Positions 1-5,640 are shown, counted from the stretch's first letter. The stretch is 6,841 nt of DNA from Bacillota bacterium (GCA_023412635.1 JAEYNI010000027.1:1-6841), one strand, 5' to 3'. Notes: generated by a model from the letters alone, not told the origin. Translations and numbers: made by a program.

Positions 1-50
1 GCATTAATGTAATTATTGTTTATTTATTTTATCGTAAAGTGAGACAAATT

Positions 51-1550
51 ATGGACTTACTGGAGAAACTCGGGGTTTTAGCCGATGCAGCAAAATATGA
101 TGTCTCCTGCTCTTCCAGCGGTGGGACGAGAAACAACAAAAACGGAGTTGGAAACAGCCATGCTGCGGGTATCTGCCATACCTGGTCCGATGACGGCAGA
201 TGTGTTTCACTGCTGAAAATTCTCTTATCAAATGAATGTATATATGATTGTGTCTACTGTGTCAACAGAGCCTCAAATGATATTCCAAGGGCCAGCTTTA
301 CTGCAGATGAGGTCATTGAACTCACAATGAATTTCTACAGAAGAAATTATATAGAAGGTCTTTTTCTCAGTTCGGCTGTTCTGAAGAACCCAAGCCATAC
401 AATGGAACTCATATTGGAAATTGTCCGCCGACTTCGAAATGAGCAGGGCTTTTTCGGTTATATTCACATAAAAGCCATACCGGGAGCTGATCCCACGCTT
501 ATTCACGAGGCAGGTTTATATGCCGATCGTATGAGTGTGAATATAGAATTACCCTCTGACAAGGGACTGGAGGTTCTTGCTCCTCAGAAGCCGGTTAAGG
601 CTCTTCTAAAACCTATGCAGCAAATAAGCCAGGGCATAATGGAGCACAAAGAATATCACTTAAGCAGAACCAGCCGTTCCTCAGATAACTTCACCAATAT
701 TAATACTATTGCCGGAGCCCAGGGAACCTTCCCTGATAATCTTCCAGATGCGGATTTTTCCAGAAAGGATTTGTCATCCAGAAAATCAGGAAAGTACTTT
801 GTACCGGCCGGCCAAAGTACACAGCTGATTGTGGGAGCAACTCCCGACAGGGATTTGAGCATTCTTAAGCTGTCCGAAGCTTTATACAGCCGTTTCTCCT
901 TAAAGAGAGTTTATTATTCAGCCTTTGTACCCACAATTACCGACCCCAGGCTGCCGGCCTTAATAAAGCCCCCGCTGCTCAGAGAGCACAGATTATATCA
1001 GGCAGACTGGCTTTTAAGGTTTTACGGCTTTGAAGCAGATGAGTTATTAAACAAGGAAAAACCTGATTTTGATCCCGAACTTGATCCAAAAGCCAACTGG
1101 GCCCTAAACAATCTTCATTTGTTTCCGCTAGAGGTTAACAAGGTTGATTATGAAATGCTGCTACGGGTTCCTGGTATTGGAGTTAAATCGGCCCAAAGGA
1201 TAGTTGCTGCAAGGCGGGTCAACAAGCTGGATTTTGATCACCTGAAGAAGATGGGTGTTGTTCTTAAGAGAGCAGCGCACTTTCTTATCTGCCAAGGCAA
1301 AACTTTTGAAAGTTTCAGTCAGAATGAATACATTGTAAAGGAAGCACTTACTTCAGCAAAACTGCTGTCCCAAGGCAAAAAGTCAGTTCCCGGACAGCTG
1401 TCGCTGTTCTCAACCATAAACGAATCCGGTCTTGGAGAAAATATGTCGGACCTGTACTTATTCAATCCACAGAATAGTACCAAAGAATGGCTCAGTTATT
1501 ACAACCAGCCACAGGATGGGAGGCTGCTTATAAGTGATATACATCTATGA
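51..1550 (+). CDS. Radical SAM protein of the putative DNA modification/repair family (TIGR03916-like), with C-terminal HhH and extension
   Basis: Probable iron-sulfur radical SAM enzyme; its reaction is unknown. Numbering from ATG 51 (499 residues). The cluster-binding motif CIYDCVYC has Cys63, Cys67 and Cys70. It follows a conserved-looking segment with Cys20, Cys42 and Cys51 (SCSSSG, GICHTWSDDGRC). PAGQSTQLIVGAT lies at about 252-264. A helix-hairpin-helix, VPGIGVKSAQRIVAARR, at 374-390 suggests DNA binding. The family is usually near 400 residues. This protein is longer because of a polar insert at about 205-246 and a tail of about 80 residues containing QLSLF at 449-453. ATG 51 is preferred over the in-frame GTG at 39: AAAGTGAG lies 7 bases before the ATG, nothing like a ribosome binding site precedes the GTG, and family members as I recall them start MDLLEKL. 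The next gene overlaps its 3' end. Family assignment is confident; a role in DNA repair or modification is inferred from the family and the HhH. Confidence 0.88.
   Translation: MDLLEKLGVLADAAKYDVSCSSSGGTRNNKNGVGNSHAAGICHTWSDDGRCVSLLKILLSNECIYDCVYCVNRASNDIPRASFTADEVIELTMNFYRRNYIEGLFLSSAVLKNPSHTMELILEIVRRLRNEQGFFGYIHIKAIPGADPTLIHEAGLYADRMSVNIELPSDKGLEVLAPQKPVKALLKPMQQISQGIMEHKEYHLSRTSRSSDNFTNINTIAGAQGTFPDNLPDADFSRKDLSSRKSGKYFVPAGQSTQLIVGATPDRDLSILKLSEALYSRFSLKRVYYSAFVPTITDPRLPALIKPPLLREHRLYQADWLLRFYGFEADELLNKEKPDFDPELDPKANWALNNLHLFPLEVNKVDYEMLLRVPGIGVKSAQRIVAARRVNKLDFDHLKKMGVVLKRAAHFLICQGKTFESFSQNEYIVKEALTSAKLLSQGKKSVPGQLSLFSTINESGLGENMSDLYLFNPQNSTKEWLSYYNQPQDGRLLISDIHL
1518..1523 (+). promoter_or_regulatory. 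Ribosome binding site for the DUF4130 partner gene, inside the upstream gene
   Basis: GGGAGG lies 10 bases before GTG 1534, inside the last codons of the radical SAM gene. The in-frame codon directly before the GTG is a TAA stop (1531-1533), so GTG 1534 is the first possible start. The site supports translation of the second gene while ribosomes are finishing the first. Confidence 0.65.
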
Positions 1551-2268
1551 CGGAACCTGGGATTGCTTTCTTACAGCTGTCCATCATTACTACTACGATC
1601 GTGAACAGGTTGAAAATATTGAATCAGCACTAAGCTATACACCAAATCTTATTGATGAATACAGAAATATTATTAAGGACAAAGTAAAGGCAAAGGCTGT
1701 GGAGGAGGCCATCCTGCATAAAATCTCCTATGAAAGCTTAGAGAATATTCAGAAATGTTTCTTTTCCGAGCATTATGGCCGTGAGATGTGGATACTTAAA
1801 TATATAAAGCTGGGTTTTAAAATCGGTCCCCAAATTGATTACATGTTAGGTGATCAAACGGTACTTAATGTACTTACACCTGCCAGAAAGGTAGGAATAG
1901 AATGTCACAGACTACTGGGACTACTACGGTTTGAGCTGCTGGAAAACAATATTTACTATGCAAAAATTCAGCCTGACCATAATATAATCACATATATATC
2001 ACCACATTTTAAGGAGCGTTTTGCAGACCAGAACTGGATAATTCATGATACAAAACGAAATCTGGCTTCACTGTATAACACAAAAAGGATGCTTATTTCC
2101 TATATGGACCTGTCAAACATACCCGAGCTTCATTCCGAGGAAGTCAGATTTCAGGACCTTTGGAAAAATTACTACAAGCACATCGCTATTAAGGAAAGAT
2201 ACAATCCAAAGCTCCAAAAGGGCTTTATACCAAAACGCTATTGGAAAAACCTGACTGAAAAACAATAA
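1534..2268 (+). CDS. TIGR03915/DUF4130-family probable DNA metabolism protein, partner of the radical SAM protein
   Basis: A 244-residue soluble protein with no signal peptide or membrane segment. Family hallmarks: the N-terminus MIYIYDGTWDCFLTAV; ECHRLLGLLRF at 123-133; IQPDHNIITYISPHFKERF near 145-163, followed by WIIHDTKR; and a C-terminal block LWKNYYKHIAIKERYNPKLQ continuing to PKRYWKNL (209-240). The family is known almost only next to TIGR03916-type radical SAM proteins. In some genomes it is fused to a uracil-DNA-glycosylase-like domain. The length here fits the unfused form, with no glycosylase domain. It starts at GTG 1534 and overlaps the upstream gene by 17 bases in another frame, so the two are almost certainly co-transcribed and probably translationally coupled. 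A DNA repair or modification role is inferred from the partnership; no catalytic residues can be assigned. The last codons and stop lie in a terminator stem. Confidence 0.88.
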   Translation: MIYIYDGTWDCFLTAVHHYYYDREQVENIESALSYTPNLIDEYRNIIKDKVKAKAVEEAILHKISYESLENIQKCFFSEHYGREMWILKYIKLGFKIGPQIDYMLGDQTVLNVLTPARKVGIECHRLLGLLRFELLENNIYYAKIQPDHNIITYISPHFKERFADQNWIIHDTKRNLASLYNTKRMLISYMDLSNIPELHSEEVRFQDLWKNYYKHIAIKERYNPKLQKGFIPKRYWKNLTEKQ

Positions 2269-2308
2269 CCAGCCTGCCAGGAAAGCAGGCTGGTTATTGT
2301 TTTTCAGT
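2254..2308. terminator. Bidirectional intrinsic terminator, perfect 24-bp stem
   Basis: The arms at 2254-2277 and 2285-2308 are perfectly complementary, with a 7-base loop CAGGAAA. The inner stem is GC-rich (CCAGCCTGC) and the outer part carries a GTTTTT run on both strands, so it can terminate the + strand unit ending at 2268 and the - strand gene ending at 2338. The left arm includes the last codons and the TAA stop of the DUF4130 gene. Confidence 0.9.
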
Positions 2309-2337
2309 GAATAATAAAGAGCGAATAGTGAATGGTT
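2307..2337 (+). repeat. Degenerate heptamer repeat element, left copy
   Basis: Four 7-base units resembling GTGAATA (GTGAATA, ATAAAGA, GCGAATA, GTGAATG) followed by GTT. The element ends directly at the stop codon of the HEAT-repeat gene. A copy in inverted orientation lies at 3024-3054 and matches at 22 of 31 positions without gaps. The first two bases overlap the terminator arm. Confidence 0.55.
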
Positions 2338-2958
2338 TTATTTAGTTATTTTTTTAATCAATTTATCGATTCTTTTATTTTGAGCCTCGGTTAAGGCTTC
2401 CTTTCTCTTCAATAAAACGTCAACAAACTCCTTTGCATTTCCTTCATTTACACAAATAAATGCTCTTTCAGAGTGCTGGGCTACTTCCTTCGGTCTGCAG
2501 GTCTTAAGGTGATCGATTATATGTTTGAAAATAACATCCTCATACTTCTTATCAGCTCTGCATAATTCAGCAAATACAGTTATGGCATTATCAACAGTAA
2601 TGACACTTCCGTTTTTATATGCTGACAGTATGTAATCAAAGTTATTGAAAACTTCGCTGGGTTTCAATGGAGTAATTTGAGCCAATGCCATCATACTTCC
2701 CCAAACAAGTCTGTTATTTTTAGACATTAAGAGTGTAATAAACTCAGACACATATTCAGCAATCAATTCAGGGTCTCGCTCACCGATTTCATAAAGAACC
2801 TTTATGCAATCATTAGCAACTTGTACCTTTTTGCTCTTAAGACCCTCGACGATTTCTCTTATTCCTTCAATATCCTTTGTTTCACATAATAATTTCGCCA
2901 GTCCAACATTAGGCTCCTCATCATTTCTTCCTAATATATATGCTGTTTTTTCAATCAT
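2338..2958 (-). CDS. HEAT-repeat-like alpha-helical protein of unknown function
   Basis: A 206-residue, all-helical, soluble protein. It shows successive helix pairs of HEAT type: about 30-60 (DIEGIREIVEGLKSK, then VANDCIKVLYEIGE), 64-98 (DPELIAEYVSEFITLL, then NRLVWGSMMALAQIT), 103-135 and 140-170. The C-terminus is lysine-rich (RIDKLIKKITK). HEAT solenoids commonly bind proteins or nucleic acids; no catalytic motif is visible. I recall similar short proteins in other clostridia but know no function. The start is set at ATG 2958, not the in-frame ATG at 2973, because AGGAG lies 7 bases upstream of 2958, while the longer form would have its start just before that site. It lies about 150 bases downstream of murD with no clear terminator between, so read-through from murD is possible. 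It converges with the DUF4130 gene and is bracketed by inverted heptamer elements. Confidence 0.75.
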   Translation of the reverse strand: MIEKTAYILGRNDEEPNVGLAKLLCETKDIEGIREIVEGLKSKKVQVANDCIKVLYEIGERDPELIAEYVSEFITLLMSKNNRLVWGSMMALAQITPLKPSEVFNNFDYILSAYKNGSVITVDNAITVFAELCRADKKYEDVIFKHIIDHLKTCRPKEVAQHSERAFICVNEGNAKEFVDVLLKRKEALTEAQNKRIDKLIKKITK

Positions 2959-2965
2959 TTTCTCG

Positions 2966-2970
2966 CTCCT
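2966..2970 (-). promoter_or_regulatory. Ribosome binding site that decides the HEAT-protein start
   Basis: On the - strand AGGAG is followed by 7 bases and then ATG 2958. The alternative ATG at 2973 lies immediately upstream of this site and has no comparable one of its own. Confidence 0.7.
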
Positions 2971-3023
2971 CATAAAAGTACTCTATGTCAGTAAGGTAAC
3001 AGCTCACTGAGCAATTCTTCCTT

Positions 3024-3054
3024 AACCGTTCATTTTCCACTTTTCACTATTAAC
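3024..3054 (-). repeat. Degenerate heptamer repeat element, right copy (inverted)
   Basis: Read on the - strand: GTTAATA, GTGAAAA, GTGGAAA, ATGAACG, then GTT. It is the inverted counterpart of 2307-2337. Seven of the nine mismatches are transitions, which fits a shared origin followed by decay. It lies in the leader region of the HEAT-repeat gene, about 65 bases before its start. Confidence 0.55.
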
Positions 3055-3081
3055 TTCAAAACTATCCACTGGTTTTCATCT

Positions 3082-3109
3082 AACTTCCAACCTCTAACCT
3101 CTGACCTCT
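3082..3109 (-). repeat. Tandem 7-bp repeat AGAGGTT, four units
   Basis: On the - strand the units are AGAGGTC, AGAGGTT, AGAGGTT and GGAAGTT, beginning six bases after the murD TAG stop. The period is the same 7 bases as the neighbouring GTGAATA-like elements, but the unit differs. No stem-loop terminator is visible for murD here. Confidence 0.65.
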
Positions 3110-3112
3110 AAA

Positions 3113-4507
3113 CTAAAGGCGGTTTACCAGTTCCTTAAATACATTTCCCCTCTGTTCAAAGTTTTTAAACATATCAAAGCTGGTACTTGCAGGAGAAAGT
3201 ATTATGCAATCACCCGGCACTGCCTCAGTGTACGCCCTGGTCACAATTTCTTCGTAAGTACTGCAGTGAATTATTTTAACTTCACTTTCAATATCTGTCT
3301 GATGTACATAATTGTTATAAGCTTCTTCAATTCTTGGAGCTGTAGCACCTATAAGCAGGAGAATTTTTACCTTTTCAGCTATTACCTGCCCTATAGGTTC
3401 ATAGGGTATTCCCTTATCCTTACCTCCCGAGATTAATATAACCTTATTCTTAAAGGTACTGAGAGCTGCAATGGTTCTGGACGGACTGCTGTCAATGGAA
3501 CTGTTGTAAAACTTTATTCCGTTAATTTCCCTTACCAGCTCAATCCTGTGCTCCACACCTGTAAAGGTAGCAGCTATTTTTGCGATAGTTTCGGGTTTTA
3601 CATAATCAATGGTTGCCGCAGTAGCTGCCATATAGTTTTCAATATTATGGACTCCCGGAATTATTATGTCATTAACATCAACAATCTCTATTTCCTTATC
3701 CTTACTTTTCACAACGATCTTATTATTCTTTAAAACAATTCCGCTTTCAAGAGTAGCTGCTCTTGAAAAATATATAAATTCACCGTTGGCTTCACTTGGA
3801 AATGCCTTGGTGACATCGTTGTCATGGTTCAGAACAAGTTTATCCTTGGCTTTCTGATACAGGAATATATTCTTCTTTGCATCAATATACTCCTGTAATG
3901 ACTTATGAACATCTAAATGATTTGGAGATATGTTTGTGATAACTGCTACGGAAGGACTGTTTTTTATGGTCATAAGCTGAAAGCTGCTAAGCTCCAGTAT
4001 GACTTTATCAGACTCCTTGACTTCATCAATCTTACTTAAAAGTGGTGTTCCTATATTTCCACCAAGCCAGCAGTTATAGCCTTCTTCTGACAATATTTTA
4101 TATATCAATGTAGTTGTTGTGGTTTTACCGTCACTTCCGGTAACTGCAAAAACTTGAGCCGGGCATAGTTCAAGGAAAACCTCCATTTCTGACGTAAGTT
4201 CTGCACCATTTGCCAACGCTTCCATTAGTTCAGGCACATCAGGTCTCATACCCGGTGTCCTGAAAATAAGGTTGAAACCCTTAAGTTTAGACAAATACCC
4301 GCTACCGATGCTGTATTTTACAGGCAGTCCTTCCAACTCCGATAAAGCATCTTTAAGGTTTTCCGAAGTATTTTTATCAAAAGCTGTAACATCTACGCCC
4401 AAATTTATCAAATATTTAATTAAAGGAATATTGCTGATACCAATACCCAATACAGCTACCTTTTTTTCCTTGATGTCTTTCTTAAACTGTTCAAGCTTGC
4501 AATTCAT
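3113..4507 (-). CDS. murD: UDP-N-acetylmuramoylalanine--D-glutamate ligase (MurD)
   Basis: Cytoplasmic Mur ligase that adds D-glutamate to UDP-MurNAc-L-alanine using ATP in peptidoglycan precursor synthesis. The 464 residues are a full-length match. Seen: an N-terminal Rossmann-like domain (VAVLGIGISN, 17-26); the ATP P-loop GSDGKTTTTT at 124-133; ELSSFQL at 172-178; NISPNHLDVH at 192-201; YIDAKKNIF, where Lys211 fits the carbamylated lysine; GVHNIEN at 285-291; the domain 3 linker HRIELV followed by FYNSSIDSSPSRT (333-345); GGKDK at 361-365; and the C-terminal signature LSPASTSFDMFKNFEQRG. The asparagine of the usual GTNGKT loop is Asp here, and the usual NDS segment reads NSS, as I recall from other clostridial MurDs. 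The start is ATG 4507 with GGGAGG 7 bases upstream. The gene stands outside any cell-division/cell-wall cluster in this window. Function is confident. Confidence 0.95.
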   Translation of the reverse strand: MNCKLEQFKKDIKEKKVAVLGIGISNIPLIKYLINLGVDVTAFDKNTSENLKDALSELEGLPVKYSIGSGYLSKLKGFNLIFRTPGMRPDVPELMEALANGAELTSEMEVFLELCPAQVFAVTGSDGKTTTTTLIYKILSEEGYNCWLGGNIGTPLLSKIDEVKESDKVILELSSFQLMTIKNSPSVAVITNISPNHLDVHKSLQEYIDAKKNIFLYQKAKDKLVLNHDNDVTKAFPSEANGEFIYFSRAATLESGIVLKNNKIVVKSKDKEIEIVDVNDIIIPGVHNIENYMAATAATIDYVKPETIAKIAATFTGVEHRIELVREINGIKFYNSSIDSSPSRTIAALSTFKNKVILISGGKDKGIPYEPIGQVIAEKVKILLLIGATAPRIEEAYNNYVHQTDIESEVKIIHCSTYEEIVTRAYTEAVPGDCIILSPASTSFDMFKNFEQRGNVFKELVNRL

Positions 4508-4541
4508 TAAATTTCCTCCCTAAAAATAATTAATTTTGCTA

Positions 4542-4570
4542 TTGATTTAATAAAACATTTATAGTACAAT
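4542..4570 (+). promoter_or_regulatory. Sigma-A-like promoter of tRNA-Leu
   Basis: TTGATT at 4542-4547, a 17-base spacer and TACAAT at 4565-4570. Transcription would start near 4577, about 15 bases before the mature tRNA. Position, spacing and both hexamers fit well. Confidence 0.7.
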
Positions 4571-4586
4571 ACATTATGCAGTTCGA
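4558..4586 (-). promoter_or_regulatory. Candidate murD promoter overlapping the tRNA promoter
   Basis: On the - strand TCGAAC (4581-4586), a 17-base spacer and TATAAA (4558-4563). The -10 box is good and the -35 box is weak (3 of 6). It lies about 50 bases before the murD start, and its -10 box is within two bases of the tRNA -10 box on the other strand. Another weak arrangement in the same leader uses TTGTAC as the -35 box. Confidence 0.35.
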
Positions 4587-4592
4587 GTTCAC

Positions 4593-4679
4593 GCGGATAT
4601 GGCGGAATTGGCAGACGCGCATGATTCAGGTTCATGTGAGAGAAATTTCATGCAGGTTCAACTCCTGTTATCCGCACCA
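4593..4679 (+). tRNA. tRNA-Leu (anticodon CAG)
   Basis: An 87-base class II tRNA including an encoded CCA. Acceptor arms GCGGATA (4593-4599) and TATCCGC (4669-4675) pair perfectly, followed by ACCA. The anticodon stem CATGA/TCATG encloses the loop TTCAGGT with anticodon CAG at 4627-4629, reading CUG leucine codons. The long variable arm is TGAGA-GAAA-TTTCA, and the T-arm is GCAGG-TTCAACT-CCTGT. The D-region GGCGGAATTGGCAGACGC is typical of bacterial tRNA-Leu. It is a single tRNA with its own promoter and terminator, placed between two - strand genes. Confidence 0.96.
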
Positions 4680-4719
4680 AAAGAGTTTGAAAATTTATTT
4701 TCAAACTCTTTTATTTTTG
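4679..4719 (+). terminator. Intrinsic terminator of tRNA-Leu
   Basis: A perfect 15-bp AT-rich stem (4679-4693 with 4698-4712) and a TTTA loop, followed by ATTTTTG. The stem begins on the last A of the tRNA CCA end. It may also stop some read-through from cheR on the other strand, but that side lacks a long T run past the stem. Confidence 0.85.
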
Positions 4720-4784
4720 TAGCCGGATACAAAATAAAAAGCAATCTGTAAATTAATGTAAGTCTTTACTAAAATCGATAACTA

Positions 4785-4814
4785 TTGACATATTACCCAA
4801 ATCACTGCTATATT
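4785..4814 (+). promoter_or_regulatory. Near-consensus sigma-A promoter directed antisense into cheR
   Basis: TTGACA (4785-4790, perfect), an 18-base spacer and TATATT (4809-4814, 5 of 6), with the extended -10 TGC directly before it. Predicted start is near 4821, so the transcript would run antisense to the 3' end of cheR. ATATTACC occurs twice, 20 bases apart (4790-4797 and 4810-4817): once right after the -35 box and once over the -10 box, a possible operator layout. No + strand gene follows. The match is strong, but an AT-rich genome produces chance promoters. Confidence 0.5.
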
Positions 4815-4821
4815 ACCTATT

Positions 4822-5610
4822 TTAGCCAAAATTAACTTGATCCGCATCCTTGATATAGAAAAATGTCTTTAATGACTTAAAATTATACTTATTCGCCATA
4901 ATAAGCTGCTCAGTGCTGCCCACGAACAGAATCCCCTGAGGGTTTAATGACATGTTAAATTTCTTGTAAATATCATTTTTAGCCTCTTCCGTAAAGTAAA
5001 TAAGTACATTTCTGCACACAATCAAATCCATACCCGTAGGATAAGGGTCCCTCAACAGGTTGAACTGTTTGAACTCCACACAATTCTTTACTTCATCTTT
5101 TATTTTATAGCTGTCTCCGACAATAGTAAAATATTTATCCTTCATTTCCCGGGGAAGGTTTTCCAGACTTTTTGATGTATAAATACCGTTTTGAGCTTTT
5201 TCAAGAGCTCCTGTGTCGATATCCGTTGCCAGTATTTTAATAGAGCTCAGTGGTAAAAGCTTGTTTAATACCATTACAAGTGTATATGGTTCATCTCCTG
5301 TAGAACAGGCAGAACTCCAGATTTTTATCTTCTTATTTTTGCTGAGAAGGAGCGGAAATATTTCCTTTTCAAGAACCTCCCACTGGTCAGGGTTACGATA
5401 AAATTCCGATACATTTATTGTCAGATAGTTAATAAACTCTTTAAACAGGTCTTTATTGTCCTTTAAAGCCTGAACATAATCCTTATAAGTATCAAAGTTA
5501 TTTTTCTTAATTAGCGCATCTATTCTTCTCTTCATTTGCTTTTCTTTATAAAGAGTAAGATTGATTTTGGTCATTTTAAAGATTTCTTCTTTAAAACCCT
5601 CGTAATCCAT
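4822..5610 (-). CDS. cheR: CheR-type chemoreceptor glutamate methyltransferase
   Basis: Transfers methyl groups from S-adenosylmethionine to glutamates of methyl-accepting chemotaxis proteins, at the cytoplasmic side of receptor arrays. The 262 residues match a single-module CheR. Residues 1-60 form the all-helical N-terminal domain with a basic segment (YKEKQMKRRIDALIKK). LTINVSEFYRNPDQW at 63-77 is the family hallmark. SAM-binding motif I is WSSACSTGDEPYTL (98-111), with ATDID at 128-132. NLLRDPYPTGMDLIVCRNVLIYF (184-206) and LFVGSTE (228-234) complete the fold. There is no TPR or CheB fusion. The start is ATG 5610 with AGGGGG 7 bases upstream. No other chemotaxis or flagellar gene is in the window, so this is an orphan copy. 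It is cut off from upstream S1 by a terminator and so is probably transcribed alone. The family is confident; which receptors it serves is unknown. Confidence 0.92.
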   Translation of the reverse strand: MDYEGFKEEIFKMTKINLTLYKEKQMKRRIDALIKKNNFDTYKDYVQALKDNKDLFKEFINYLTINVSEFYRNPDQWEVLEKEIFPLLLSKNKKIKIWSSACSTGDEPYTLVMVLNKLLPLSSIKILATDIDTGALEKAQNGIYTSKSLENLPREMKDKYFTIVGDSYKIKDEVKNCVEFKQFNLLRDPYPTGMDLIVCRNVLIYFTEEAKNDIYKKFNMSLNPQGILFVGSTEQLIMANKYNFKSLKTFFYIKDADQVNFG

Positions 5611-5640
5611 AATTTATCCCCCTACTAAAAGTATATTACA

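Noticed and set aside
39..50. GTG at 39 as the start of the radical SAM gene
   Set aside because: No ribosome binding site precedes it, while ATG 51 has AAAGTGAG at a good distance and gives the family's usual N-terminus.
2959..2973. ATG at 2973 as the start of the HEAT-protein gene
   Set aside because: The AGGAG site lies between this ATG and ATG 2958 and is ideally spaced for the latter.
2804..3010. Small + strand reading frame opposite the HEAT gene
   Set aside because: It is antisense to a well-supported gene, has no ribosome binding site that I can see, and its composition looks like a mirrored coding frame.
3003..3013. Palindrome GCTCACTGAGC upstream of the HEAT gene as an operator
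   Set aside because: Five base pairs around one base is too short to separate from chance.
4715..4734. Hairpin TTTTGTA/TACAAAA as a cheR terminator
   Set aside because: Only a 7-bp AT-rich stem with no T run after it on the - strand; it cannot be called a terminator.
5213..5401. + strand reading frame inside cheR, downstream of the antisense promoter
   Set aside because: No ribosome binding site and no recognisable protein features; it lies about 390 bases past the promoter, opposite conserved cheR codons.
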